Assembly: GCF_000497045.1 (NCBI RefSeq)
Contig: NW_015961961.1
Location: forward strand, 1 to 64,000
Reading direction: 5' to 3'
Length of the DNA stretch: 64,000 bases
Source: Kalmanozyma brasiliensis GHG001
Lineage: Eukaryota; Basidiomycota; Ustilaginomycetes; Ustilaginales
Position 1 is the first letter of the stretch. Every line of letters starts with the position of its first letter. The position numbers were made by a program, and so were the translations under genes. This document shows positions 8,392 through 18,446 of the stretch, one piece after another. A model generated the notes under the pieces. The model did not search any database, had not been told where the DNA came from, and saw only the letters and a program-made list of their open reading frames with translations.

Positions 8392-11067
8392 CTACGACCG
8401 CGCACGGACTGAACTAGACGACACGACGCGGGCTGGCGTCTTGCTCGACGCAGATCTCTGCGTCGATACTTCGCGGATGTTGGTCGAGTTGGAAAGCGGA
8501 CGCTTGACGCTGGCTTGGGTCGCTTCGCTTCGACGAAGGGAGGCAGCCGTGGGTCGAGTGACCGAGGACGAGGATCCAGAGACGATGCGTCGATTGTTCA
8601 GGGCTGGTGTCTTGCTCGGGGCGGCAGCTGTGGGCTTCGACTTCTCGAGCTCTTGTTTCTCCCGAGTTGACAGCCTTCGATGCGATTGGTGAGCTGCTGC
8701 AACCAGAGCAGCGGCCTCCGATGCGCCAGCGGCCAGAGTTGCCGGCTGTTCCACGGGCTGCTGCTCGCTGCGAGCACGTTTCGAGACTCGAGGAGATCCC
8801 TCGTCGGACGCGGTCTCTGCGACGGGTCTGCCAGAAACGCGGCGACTCGTCCGTCTCTTGCTCGAGCTGCTGACGTTGGCCATCTCTTCGCTGCTTTGGG
8901 CTGGCTCCTCCCCGTCTGCTTTCCTCTTGCGACCTTCGACTTGACCGAGTTCTGACGCTACTTCGGCGGATGTCGAGGCCTCCTCGGCGGTCGCGCTCGA
9001 TCCGGACAGTCGCGACGAGCGACGAGTCGATCCCTGCGAAGGACGCTTGGCGCTCTTCGCCATGATACCAAAGATCGCATCCAGCTCCGGATTGTTGCCG
9101 AAACTTTCGCCAAAGCTCATAGCACCCGGATCCACAGCCTCTTTGCTGAGCCTGCTTTTACGGGTGGATCGGCGAGAAGTGGATGCGTCCATGACTTCGA
9201 CCGACTCTTCGCTCGCAGTCTCGGCGGTGTCGGCACTACCGGTGAGAGACGGCAGCTCAATATCCTCAGCGACGACAGAGAGACTGCCAACGTCGTTGCG
9301 ACGCTGCTGGTCGCGGGCGTGGATCTCGGCTACCTCGCCTTCTTCGAGTCGCTTGAGTGAGGTCAGTTGGGTGATATCCTTACGCTCTGACCATGTACCA
9401 TCGCGCTGGTTGCGCAGCTCGCGGGCCTCGGCTTCGAGCATATCGCATCGTTGAGCTAGGCGAGCACGCTCCTCTTCCGCAGCCTGCAGCTCCGCACGGA
9501 GTGAGTCAGCCTGGTCCGATGTGTGCGCTGCTTTTGAGTCTTCGACAGTGGCACTGGACGTAGTCTGATCCAGCATAGCCCTCGCGCGCTGCTCAGCCTC
9601 GGCGAGCTTCTTGACCTCCTTGTCCTTGCGCACCATGTTGTCCTCGGCGACTGCCACCTGCTTGATGAGCTGAGCCAGCTTCTTTTCCAGATCACCCTTC
9701 TCCCTCTGCCAATCGATGCGATGCGACGTGCCACCGTTTGCTCCTCCACTCGAGGCTGCGATGGCGGCTGAGGCGAGCGAGCCGACATGGGAAGGACCGT
9801 TCGTCTTGTTGAGCGAGAGCCGTGCGTCGTTCTCCAAGTCTTGCTGAATGTCGTGTTCGAGTCTCGCTGCCCAAGCTTGCTCTCTCGCCTCGGCCATGAG
9901 GCGAGAGCTTTGCGTCGCTTGGTGAATATTGCGCTCGGTGCGCAGGTCGAGCAGCGACTGGACGTGAGAGCTGATGGCCGTCGATGTGAGCTCGAGCGCG
10001 CGCAAGGCAGGGTGGTGAACCTTGCTCGTCGAACCGGAGATCAGTGCACCCGACGAGGTGGATCGAAGCGAGTCATTGGCAGGGAAGAGATCACGCTGGA
10101 AGAGAGGTCGGTGACCGTCAAGCCATGCATCACTCGAAGGCGAGCGCTTAGACGCACCCATTCCGCTGAGGCTGCTCGAGGAAGCAGAACGCGAGCCACT
10201 CGAGTCGCCATTTGCCTTTCCTGCCGACGTTGCATCTCTCTTCTTGGCATCGTCCTCCTCCGCCTCGACCATGTCCACCAGTTCCTGGTCTGCTCGTCGA
10301 GCAGCATTGATCGCCTCAGTGGCAAAGCGCTTCAGTGCCTGATTATACTCGACGAGGTGAGCACGCTTCTGCTCCAGCTCCTGTACCTGTTGCGCGTACA
10401 ATCCTGCTGCGCCTGCTTTGGACGATGAAGCGGCGGGCGGCTCGTCGAAGGCCGAAGCAACGATCTGGAAATCAGGAACGGCAGAGCGGATGGCTGAGCT
10501 GGTGACTTCACCGATTCGAGCTCTGATCCGAGCAACAGACCGATCGTTGGCGGCCTTGTACTGCACGGCCGAAGCTTTGATCGCCTGCAGATCCCGCCTC
10601 AGCCGTCCCAGCGCTTCCTTGGTCGACCTGTGTGCGTTGCGCTCCGTCTCGAGCTGTGTGGTGAGATGTGCAAGCTTGGATTTCGACGCTTCGGCTTTGC
10701 GCTCAAAGTCTGCTGAACGTTCCAATTCCTCCTTGTGGAAGCGTTTGGTGCGCTCCAGGGATGCAGTGAGGGTGCGGTTCTTAGCCGTCAGTGCAGTGCG
10801 CACCTCAATGTCTTCTTCTCGCTGTGCGATCATGGCATGAAGAGCATCTGCAAGCGAAGCCAGTGACTCTTCGCGCATGCCTGTGACATTGAGCGGAAAG
10901 CGCAGATACCCTCGCGAGATGAGGGTCGCATTGAGCTGTTCGAAGGTGGGTCGAGTCGAGGTATCGGCATCCATTGAGATGTCGGCAGACAAGTCGGGGA
11001 GATGATCGTAGGGGCCTGGCTGCGTCACTGCCGCCGCACTCGGCGCTTGTGATCTTGCTGTTGCCAT
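8392..11067 (-). CDS. ADIP-family coiled-coil protein (afadin/alpha-actinin-binding-like)
   Basis: A protein of 891 residues from the ATG at 11067. Alternative: an in-frame ATG at 11226 would add 53 residues including a histidine run encoded by an ATG/ATGG microsatellite, which I think less likely. About residues 30-300 resemble the ADIP domain: a globular start (LNATLISRGYLRFPLN) followed by long coiled coils rich in E, R and A. A second coiled coil lies near residues 440-620. The C-terminal third is serine/arginine-rich, low-complexity and has many SRR/SKR motifs, suggesting nuclear or microtubule-linked localisation. Animal ADIP (SSX2IP) acts at centrosomes and spindle poles; a spindle-pole or kinetochore role here is inference, made more interesting by the divergent CENP-A neighbour. 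Confidence 0.7.
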   Translation of the reverse strand: MATARSQAPSAAAVTQPGPYDHLPDLSADISMDADTSTRPTFEQLNATLISRGYLRFPLNVTGMREESLASLADALHAMIAQREEDIEVRTALTAKNRTLTASLERTKRFHKEELERSADFERKAEASKSKLAHLTTQLETERNAHRSTKEALGRLRRDLQAIKASAVQYKAANDRSVARIRARIGEVTSSAIRSAVPDFQIVASAFDEPPAASSSKAGAAGLYAQQVQELEQKRAHLVEYNQALKRFATEAINAARRADQELVDMVEAEEDDAKKRDATSAGKANGDSSGSRSASSSSLSGMGASKRSPSSDAWLDGHRPLFQRDLFPANDSLRSTSSGALISGSTSKVHHPALRALELTSTAISSHVQSLLDLRTERNIHQATQSSRLMAEAREQAWAARLEHDIQQDLENDARLSLNKTNGPSHVGSLASAAIAASSGGANGGTSHRIDWQREKGDLEKKLAQLIKQVAVAEDNMVRKDKEVKKLAEAEQRARAMLDQTTSSATVEDSKAAHTSDQADSLRAELQAAEEERARLAQRCDMLEAEARELRNQRDGTWSERKDITQLTSLKRLEEGEVAEIHARDQQRRNDVGSLSVVAEDIELPSLTGSADTAETASEESVEVMDASTSRRSTRKSRLSKEAVDPGAMSFGESFGNNPELDAIFGIMAKSAKRPSQGSTRRSSRLSGSSATAEEASTSAEVASELGQVEGRKRKADGEEPAQSSEEMANVSSSSKRRTSRRVSGRPVAETASDEGSPRVSKRARSEQQPVEQPATLAAGASEAAALVAAAHQSHRRLSTREKQELEKSKPTAAAPSKTPALNNRRIVSGSSSSVTRPTAASLRRSEATQASVKRPLSNSTNIREVSTQRSASSKTPARVVSSSSVRARS

Positions 11068-11527
11068 GTCAGCCAGATTCGACGATGTCGTGTCGCTTCG
11101 ATAATGATGATGATGGTGGTGAGACCCTTTTCGATATGCTAAAGATTCGACTTGCATCTCGAAATGGCTTTGATGTGAGAACAACACTCTCGCGACGCGT
11201 CTCAATTTTGACCCAAGCTGAGCCATTTTGAGTGGAGAGTAAAGCGCACGTGACCTGTTTCCGCCCAATTTGCGCAGCTGTGCTCCATCGGTTCCTCAGC
11301 CCGATTCAACTTTTGGCTGTATGCACGACGCGACCCTGAGCCTTTCCTTTCGTTCACCAACACTCACACCATCTTCAAATCATCAGCCCATCGTCATCAC
11401 CGTCCCCTACTCCGACACGGCTGCAGCTACTGCTATTCTGATCCGCAAGCCCAGCTCGCGCTTGGTCGGTTCTCTTCCGACCCTCTGAGGAAACTCGCGC
11501 GACTTTCAAAGTCCTATCACAGCCAAG
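11068..11527. promoter_or_regulatory. Divergent promoter, ADIP-like / CENP-A
   Basis: A spacer of 460 bases (301 if the upstream ADIP ATG is used) between two divergent genes. It contains an ATGATG/ATGGTG microsatellite near 11104-11122. No clear TATA box was seen. Confidence 0.4.
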
Positions 11528-12168
11528 ATGGCCGCTCGCCCAAGGCCAAGTCTGGCCGACACCTCGTACGCAACCTCGTACGCAGACTCAATCACATACG
11601 CAGAGACATACGATGAGCTCTCGTATGCAAGCTCGTCCGAAGGTGGTGGATCAGCGATGCTCTCACGTCGAGCGCCGTCCATTCAGTCCGGCATCTCAAG
11701 AAGGAACTTCCACGAGTACTCGATAACGGAGCCCAGTCTGAGTAAGTTTGTTCACACTGGTCCTGCTCGCTTCACCTCGCATCCACTGACCTAAACCACC
11801 TTTTGGTACTCGTTGCAGGCCACATCGGGCAGAAAAAGCGTTTCAAACCGGGCACCGTAGCGCTGCGTGAGATCCGCAAGTACCAAAAATCGACCGATCT
11901 GCTTCTGCGCAAGCTCCCCTTTGCACGTCTGGTACGCGAGATTGCCAACGACTTTGTCACCTCCTACGACGGCGAGTACGGCTCTGGCCTTCGGTGGCAG
12001 AGCTCGGCCATCCTGGCGCTGCAAGAGGCGACAGAGGCATTCCTGGTGCATCTGTTCGAAGATGCAAACCTCTGCGCGATTCACGGCAAGCGCGTGACGC
12101 TCATGAAGAAGGATTTCCAGCTTGCACGACGCTTGCGTGGCCGATGGGATGGGCTGGGTGGCTACTGA
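11528..12168 (+). CDS. CSE4: Centromeric histone H3 variant CENP-A
   Basis: Two exons, 11528-11741 and 11819-12168, give 187 residues. The 77-nt intron has GTAAGT, a CTGAC branch-like site and CAG; it splits a serine codon. Exon 2 is a complete H3-type histone fold: [28 protein letters not shown], then helix 2 with [22 protein letters not shown], and [10 protein letters not shown] at the end. CENP-A rather than canonical H3 is shown by the expanded loop 1 between DFV and LRW, by the tryptophan in LRW, and by a tail unlike H3 (no ARTKQT). The predicted N-terminal tail of about 70 residues contains no lysine but six tyrosines in S/T-Y-A-like repeats. The protein marks centromeric nucleosomes and recruits the kinetochore. 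It is convergent with the nucleoporin gene. Confidence 0.9.
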
Positions 12169-12399
12169 GCCGTCTCAGTTCGTGTCAGCGTCTCGCCCAA
12201 TATACCGTCAAGAGGCTGGAGCTCAGCCTCAGCTTGTCTTTTCACATCGTCCCATCTCGCATTGCATTGTTCTCGTGTACTCTACTTCCCATACCAGGCC
12301 TGCTCATCTTCATCACTGCACATGGACACTCAGTCGCTCTGCGTGACAGCAATGTGTGAACTCTGTGTGTATTCGCTGCAGACTTGAGGGTGAGGAGGT

Positions 12400-14706
12400 C
12401 TACCAGCCGAAAATGCCGTCTGTGATTCTACCAAGCACGCCGGTGTTGCCGCCTTGAGCCGCAGGCTTCTTGTCCGCTGCATTGGCGCCCGCTGCAGGAG
12501 CGATGGGCTTAGGAGCAGTAGAAGCGCCGGAGCCAAACAGAGACGAGGCTGCTTTGAATGGCGAGCTGGTGGCAGCTGCCGGCTTGAAGGCGATGGAAGG
12601 GTCGTTGATGACAGAAAGCGGGCGTCCGAAAGCAGGGTATGAGACGTTGTTGCTGCCGGATGCTGCGCCCGAGGTGGTCGAGACGCCACTTTCGCTGCGG
12701 TTGTTGTTTGAAGGAACGATCGATTGGCGGTTGTTCTGACCGTTGGAGCCGTTCGAGCCAGCGAGGCTGGTGCCATTGCGTCCGGCAGCAATCGCCGACG
12801 CGCCGGTGGCAGCATCGATCGAGGGGACAGCGATGGGCTTGGACGATGCCTTGTACGTCTCTGCTGTGCGGCTGGAAGGGAACACGTCCATGCGGAAGAT
12901 CGCATCGATGCCGTTGGTGAGGGCGACTTGGTGGAAGTTGTCGTCCTCCCATCGCACACCAACCATGCAAGCTCCAGCGACGACTTCACCGTTTCGACGG
13001 AGAGCGTGGAGCGCCTGGAAAGACTCGGCGTATCGAATTCGAGTGCAGCACGAGAGCTGCGGCGACGATGGCTGCGTCGTCGCTTGCTCCTGTGCTGAAC
13101 CGCTGCCTGTGAGATCAATCGCTTCGATGAGCTCGACACCACCGATGCTTGCAAACAGCTCGAGCACAGCCTTCTCCATCCATGCTGGGTGTCCATATAC
13201 GAGAACGGTGCGTTGTGCCAAGCCGAGGGCGGAGTTCCTCTCTGATGATGCGTCTTCGCGTCCAGACGGAGAAGCCGATTCGAATCCATTTGCCGAAGTG
13301 GGAGCGAGCGAAGGCGACGTCCTTTGCAGTGTGCTGTTGGAAGGAGTCGAAAGCGCTGATCGACCGGGCAGAATGTTCTGTGCTGGAGCAGAGTCCGAGC
13401 GGAAGTTGTTCGCGTATGAGCTGCCAGACGAGGTACCAAGGAAAGACGACTGAGCTGCTGCGGAAGCTTCGTCCTCGAGTCGCTCCTGCGGGGGCGCATC
13501 GTCGTCATCGTCCTGATCCATAGTGTTCTGGCCGACCTTGAAGGCATTGGCAGCGGCGGGAGGAGTCGAGTTGGAACGACTGGTGCGGCCGGGAGATTCA
13601 CTTGAGATCTTGCGAGCGGGTGTGCCTGATGTGCCTGCAGAGGAGGATGCGGGAGCGGGTGTTGCAGATGGACGACCACCTCGCAGACCACCAGCACCAA
13701 AGATGCTCTCCTTTCCACCTCGCCATGGGGTGCCCGGTCCGACAGAACCAGCGCGACTGAAGGATGCATCGTCACGCCTCTCGTTGAAGAAGCTGGAGCT
13801 GAAGCGGCCGACAGGAGATGGTTGACCCTTGGAAGAGGGGGTGCTCTCCTCCTTGCCAGACTTGGAGGCTGGAGTGCCGAAAGCGATGCTCGAGTCAGCG
13901 TCCTGAAAGGCTGCTTCGGGAGAGGTGGGTTCGGCTTGACGTGCAGGCAGCTTGTATGGTTTGACGACCTTGGTGCGGCTGAGGTAGCCTGGGATGTAGC
14001 TCATGTTCTGACTCTGCTGTTCGAGGTTGTATCTCTGCTGGTCGATAGCATGTTGCTGCTGCTGCTGCTGTTGTTGCTGTTGCTGCTGGAAGTGCTGCTG
14101 TTGCTGCGATGACTGAGGTGTGCCGTGCTGCTGATGCTGGGCATTCTGACTGTGGAAGGGACTTCCGAACATCTGGCCCTGCTGCTGCGGCTGCGCCGAA
14201 AAGGGAGCGGGAGAGGAAGAGTTGAAGCCTGTACCGGCCTGTCCGAACTGCGATGACTGCTGCTGTGGCTGCTGCTGCTGTCCGCCGAATCCTGAAGATG
14301 CGGAGGATCCGAAGGTGTTGTTGTTCTGCGGTGTGCCGAACATACTTGACTGCTGCTGATTTGTCTGTCCGGGTGTGCCGAAAAGTGAGCCTGTATTCTG
14401 CTGCAGCTGCTGTTGCTGCTGCGGCTGCTGTTGCGAGCCAGGAGTGCCAAACAGCGGCTTCTGTCCGAACAGCCCGGATGACTGCGGTGTGCCTTGCTGC
14501 TGCCCCTGTTGAGGCTGCTGTGTCTGCCCTTGATTCGATGCATTGTTGCCGAATGAGAAGCCACCTGGTGTGGAGAATGAGTTGTTGAATCCTCCCGTAG
14601 TGCTGCCGAAGGGTGTGGACGATTGCGGCTGCTGCTGCTGTTGTGACTGCTGCTGCTGCTGACCAGACTGCTGCGGCGTGGCCGCTGGATTCGAGAAGGA
14701 GAACAT
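12400..14706 (-). CDS. NUP53: Nucleoporin Nup53/Nup35-family (RRM-type domain, FG repeats)
   Basis: A 768-residue nuclear-pore protein. The first 220 residues are glutamine-rich with many FG, FGTPG and GLFG-like repeats plus a poly-Q run encoded by CTG/TTG repeats near 14050-14100. The middle is Ser/Pro-rich with a TPWRGGKESIFG motif. At about residues 500-610 lies the atypical RRM of the Nup35/Nup53 family (RTVLVYGHPAWMEKAVLELFASIGGV, later GEVVAGACMVGVRW). The protein ends GVLGRITDGIFGW, matching the amphipathic C-terminal helix through which Nup53 binds the nuclear envelope. It should sit in the inner ring with Nup170/Nup192. FG content at the N-terminus is higher than in animal Nup35. No intron is needed. 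Confidence 0.88.
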   Translation of the reverse strand: MFSFSNPAATPQQSGQQQQQSQQQQQPQSSTPFGSTTGGFNNSFSTPGGFSFGNNASNQGQTQQPQQGQQQGTPQSSGLFGQKPLFGTPGSQQQPQQQQQLQQNTGSLFGTPGQTNQQQSSMFGTPQNNNTFGSSASSGFGGQQQQPQQQSSQFGQAGTGFNSSSPAPFSAQPQQQGQMFGSPFHSQNAQHQQHGTPQSSQQQQHFQQQQQQQQQQQQHAIDQQRYNLEQQSQNMSYIPGYLSRTKVVKPYKLPARQAEPTSPEAAFQDADSSIAFGTPASKSGKEESTPSSKGQPSPVGRFSSSFFNERRDDASFSRAGSVGPGTPWRGGKESIFGAGGLRGGRPSATPAPASSSAGTSGTPARKISSESPGRTSRSNSTPPAAANAFKVGQNTMDQDDDDDAPPQERLEDEASAAAQSSFLGTSSGSSYANNFRSDSAPAQNILPGRSALSTPSNSTLQRTSPSLAPTSANGFESASPSGREDASSERNSALGLAQRTVLVYGHPAWMEKAVLELFASIGGVELIEAIDLTGSGSAQEQATTQPSSPQLSCCTRIRYAESFQALHALRRNGEVVAGACMVGVRWEDDNFHQVALTNGIDAIFRMDVFPSSRTAETYKASSKPIAVPSIDAATGASAIAAGRNGTSLAGSNGSNGQNNRQSIVPSNNNRSESGVSTTSGAASGSNNVSYPAFGRPLSVINDPSIAFKPAAATSSPFKAASSLFGSGASTAPKPIAPAAGANAADKKPAAQGGNTGVLGRITDGIFGW
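14043..14107. repeat. CTG/TTG trinucleotide repeat inside the nucleoporin gene
   Basis: A run of CTG and TTG triplets encodes an uninterrupted glutamine tract on the minus strand. It is a likely length-variable microsatellite. Confidence 0.75.
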
Positions 14707-15065
14707 CTTCTATGCTTTCGCCCAAATTCGAGTTCAAGGTGCGCAGCTTTCGAGATCGTGAATGTGTTCCGCGCGTCGAGACGGTGTTGGACGAGGCAAA
14801 CGACGATGGAAGATGGATGTTGTTCTTCGTGCGCTTTGCGGTGTGCTTTTTGGCAAAGACGCGCTCAGATGCTCGCTTTTTGCCTGAAGATCACCCGGCC
14901 GTGTGAGACTTCGCAGCTCAGCCGTCGGCGACTTTCGCTGTTTCGCAGTTCAGGGTCCAACAAGCGAGGTGCATATTCCAGCTTCTGATGGCGGTCGAGC
15001 ATTCGCCACTCAGCTTGGTGAGCTTTCTTCTACACCAGCATCATCAGCTTTGATCACGAACAAAC
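14707..15065. promoter_or_regulatory. Divergent spacer, nucleoporin / FAD oxidoreductase
   Basis: A 359-base region with the two start codons at its ends. No distinct motif was recognised. Confidence 0.35.
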
Positions 15066-16238
15066 ATGACGGCAGCAACTCAACCCACGCGCAACGTTGT
15101 GATCGTCGGAGGCGGCATTGTCGGCTCCAGCATTGCTTACTACCTCTCGCGGGCCGCGGCGAATGCAACCAAGATCACCCTCATCGAAGCATCAGCAGCC
15201 CCTGCACCCGCTGCTTCGGGTAAGGCAGGTGGCTTTCTTGCCCTCGACTGGCACGGAGCCGCAACGGCGAGCCTAGCTGAACTCAGCTACAAGCTGCATC
15301 GTCAGCTCGCTGATCAAGACGGCGGTCACCAAAAATGGGGATATCGAGAGGTCGAGACATGGCAAGTCAATGTGGACTCGAGCCTCAAGGACAAGCCCAA
15401 GAAAGCCAAATCTGCCATCAGCTGGCTCGACAACGATATTGTGAAATCGACGTCAAATATGGGTGGAGGAGGTACTACGGCGCAAGTTCATCCCGGGCAG
15501 CTAACGCAGCACCTTGTTGACGAATCGCGCAAGGCAGGAGTGCAAGTCTTGTTCAACTCGAAAGCGACAGGCTTGCAATTCAAGGATGGCCAGAAGGTAG
15601 ACAAGGTCGAGATCAGGGACTCAAACTCGGGCGAGACGAAGTCGATTGAGGTCGACGACTTGGTGATCGCTGCTGGACCTTGGACTGGGTCGCTCATCAC
15701 TCGACTCTTCCCTCGCAACCTCCTCCCCGCGCACCTCAAATCGGCATCGTCCGTCGATGGATCAAGAGCACACAGCGTGGTGATCGAGTCGCACAAACCC
15801 TTGTCGGCAGACTGCTTGTTCACTGACATGGCCTACGGGCCTGGTGGTCGCAAGGCGGGTGCTCCGGAGCTCTACTGTCGCCCAGACGGCACTGCGTACG
15901 TTTGCGGTGGCTCCGACGATGTCCCGCTGCCAGAGATGGCGGACGAAGTAGGATTTGACGAGAAGAAGATCACGGCGCTGTTGGAGCAGAGCAAGGTGCT
16001 CTCGCCTTCCTCGCTGGATCTGGAAGCGGGAGCGACGCTGCGTGCCAGGCAAGCGTGCTACCTTCCTGTCAGCAACCGGACCGGCAATCCGATCATTGGT
16101 GGAAAGGATGGAATCTACGTAGCTGCAGGTCATTCGTGCTGGGGCATCACCAACTCGCTGGGAACGGGCAAGGTCATGTCGGAGCTGATCTTGGATGGGA
16201 GCGTGAAGAGCGCCAACATTCGAGGGTTGATGCCGTGA
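15066..16238 (+). CDS. FAD-dependent oxidoreductase, Tda3-like (DAO fold)
   Basis: A single-exon 390-residue protein. The N-terminus has the FAD-binding VVIVGGGIVGSSIAYYLS (residues 9-26) followed by an acidic end to strand 2 (TLIEAS). GKAGGFLALDW soon after is characteristic of the fungal Tda3-type branch of the D-amino-acid-oxidase/glycine-oxidase fold. A second FAD segment, DLVIAAGPWTG, lies near residue 200, and the C-terminal GIYVAAGHSCWGITNSLGTGK closes the FAD site. Yeast Tda3 is linked to endosome-to-Golgi retrieval and its chemistry is not established; an amine or amino-acid substrate is inferred from the fold. The ATG context (aacaaacATGa) is good. It is divergent from the nucleoporin gene. 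Confidence 0.82.
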   Translation: MTAATQPTRNVVIVGGGIVGSSIAYYLSRAAANATKITLIEASAAPAPAASGKAGGFLALDWHGAATASLAELSYKLHRQLADQDGGHQKWGYREVETWQVNVDSSLKDKPKKAKSAISWLDNDIVKSTSNMGGGGTTAQVHPGQLTQHLVDESRKAGVQVLFNSKATGLQFKDGQKVDKVEIRDSNSGETKSIEVDDLVIAAGPWTGSLITRLFPRNLLPAHLKSASSVDGSRAHSVVIESHKPLSADCLFTDMAYGPGGRKAGAPELYCRPDGTAYVCGGSDDVPLPEMADEVGFDEKKITALLEQSKVLSPSSLDLEAGATLRARQACYLPVSNRTGNPIIGGKDGIYVAAGHSCWGITNSLGTGKVMSELILDGSVKSANIRGLMP

Positions 16239-18446
16239 GGGACAGACCTCGCACGATCGAACCTGATCGGGAATCTATCTCATTGATCTCAAAGCATTCC
16301 CTTGCTCTGTGCTGTGTTAGTGCGCGGGACCCTCTGACAGCGACGTGATGCATACAAAGGTTGAACGCAAAACCTCACCGTGCGCTGGAATGTTCTTTGC
16401 GAAGCTTGGCCCGCAATGACCTCTGCACGTGCGCACGACGTGGGTCGGTCACAGACCGCTAAGTAGTGTAAGGTGGGGCGAAGGGCACGTCTCAGCCTTG
16501 GCACAATCGTATCAGATGCCGTGTTCCGACACATCAGGCCGTCGATTGCGGCGGACAGGCGTCTTGACGGAAACCGCCATCTCACATCAGGTACGCGAGC
16601 CGGGTCAAACCTGGATATCTTTGGCGAAGGATAAGGAGTGCACTGGGCGCTCTGGAGAGGAGCAGTATTGTCAGGTTCATGCAAACGACGGAGCAACGTC
16701 CCGGCATGTGGGTTGAGGTGGGCTTCGAGAACGTGGGGAAGGTTTGTGGCAACGCAGCTTGCCAGGTAGGTAGAGTATGACGACACAAGAAAGTCATGAG
16801 CGGTGTGTTGGCCGTTCAGGGTCTTGAATATGATCGGCCAACTGGCGTCAGGAGTCTGTCAATTTGGAACGGCGAGTGTCAGGTGAGGATCAGCTGCTCA
16901 TGCATCGGTGTCTGCGTCATCGACGGCAACGATCAAATGTCGACATGGGAATAAGTCGGTGAGCTGGAGTATCGGGGAGGCGAGGCCAGCATCTCGATAA
17001 AGTGTTGCCTTACGCTCGACCCTTCTACGATAACCGGGTGCGGAATTGGAAATGCGTTGTGGGTTGCCTGCAATCAAGTGGAACGTGGACGCCTCGCTAA
17101 GATGCAAAACCGGTCAAGCCTCTGCGACAGGACCCTTTTCCATCGTCATCATCGACATCATTGGCGGTGGGTGGTCCGATGGCTCTTCCTTTGCGGTCAC
17201 AATGGAACGGGATGGACGACCCGACAGTCGGCATTGGGAGATCAGTCACGACAACCGCTTTCATCGCGAGAGCATCCGAAGCTTTGCGTGGTGGGCTCAA
17301 AGTCGATCGGCGGCCTGTTCCGACTGACCGACACATCCGACTGGAGGTCTCCTCTGCGACATCTCCGAATCATTCGAGCTTGACGCTGGTCACACGACTT
17401 GGGACAAAGCATCTTGATGCAAGGCAAGCTTAAGCGGGAGTCGAGCTGGAACTCAAACGCGGAGGGAGGGAGTCCAATTGGTGGCAGCGGAGGAAGGAGG
17501 CGAGCAGAACAACCGCCAAATCAAAATTCGAACTGCGAGGATGCACGCCTCGAAGCGAGACTCGTTAGGAGATTTCCGCTTGGGAGCAGCAAACGCTTGC
17601 CGGTCGCCTCCTTCGGCCAAGACGATCCGCCCAACGATTCAGCCGGTTGCTTGTTGTCCATCTCCGTTCTGCACCGATGGGCGTCCCTGTCCGGGTTGCA
17701 GATGCAGACTACTTTCACCAGCTCAAGACGAGGCGGATCATCGGAAGCTTGAGTGGGAGCGCTCAAGTGAAAGCAGCTAAGATGCTCAAGCTCGAAAACG
17801 TTCTCGACCTCGTGGGGGGGTCCCACCACTCACGCATCTTGGGTGGGCAACCTTTCGACAGCTCGTCATTGCCATGGAGAAGCCGGTCGGACTCGTTTCA
17901 AGCTTGTCTCGTCTCCTACCTGGGGCAATCCAGCAGCAAGCAAAGGCCCTCCATCATGCTTGCTTCTCGCGGCTATCAGAACGGACGCAAATCTGGTCCA
18001 AGTTTCTGGATTTTCCCTCGCCACTTTTTATTTTGTTTTGATAAAATAAAAATCTGCCCAACTCCGCTCTGCCGCTTTGCGCTCTGTTTTTTCTGCAGTG
18101 GATGCCGTGGGCTCAATCGGCGCCGCTTTCTCCAACCCACGCCTGCGGTTGTGAGCTGTGGAAGAAAAATTCTCGCTACGTCGCCGTCACATCCGATGGA
18201 TCGTTTCCGTCTTTGCTCTCGAGTCGGTGTCGCTGTCTGCTGCTGCTTCAATCACTCTTGACGGTGTGTGCGTGCTCGGCGTAAGAAGTGTCACTTCTCA
18301 TAAAGCTGCGCCGCTCCTCGACCTTCTCACCTTCCTTCTCCCCCACCTTAGAAGTCACCTCCTCCTCACTTTCTCATCTCGACAACACATTCACTCTCGA
18401 TCCTCCCTCTCCGGACGATCAAGACCGTTGTCGCCACATCTACACC
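16239..18446. other. Long intergenic region upstream of the phosphate-type permease
   Basis: These 2.2 kb lie between the FAD oxidoreductase and the permease ATG. Frames of 165 codons (minus, 16289-16786) and 204 codons (plus, 17647-18261) lack recognisable domains and look like chance frames. One CACGTG lies at 16426-16431. A GTGGG/CCCAC hairpin lies near 17812-17826, and a perfect AT hairpin at 18025-18052. The last few hundred bases are pyrimidine-rich and probably the permease 5' leader. Confidence 0.4.
18025..18052. repeat. Perfect AT-rich inverted repeat
   Basis: Arms TTTTTATTTT (18025-18034) and AAAATAAAAA (18043-18052) are exact complements around an 8-base loop, in otherwise GC-rich DNA about 400 bases before the permease ATG. 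Confidence 0.7.

Noticed and set aside
12330..13775. 481-codon minus-strand frame overlapping the nucleoporin gene
   Set aside because: Same strand but shifted frame; Ser/Arg/Pro-rich with no domain, while the other frame has the Nup35 RRM and terminal helix.
16289..16786. 165-codon minus-strand frame downstream of the FAD oxidoreductase
   Set aside because: No recognisable domain, arginine-rich composition typical of a chance frame in GC-rich DNA.
17647..18261. 204-codon plus-strand frame before the permease
   Set aside because: Mixed composition with no domain; it runs through the AT hairpin and the probable permease leader.
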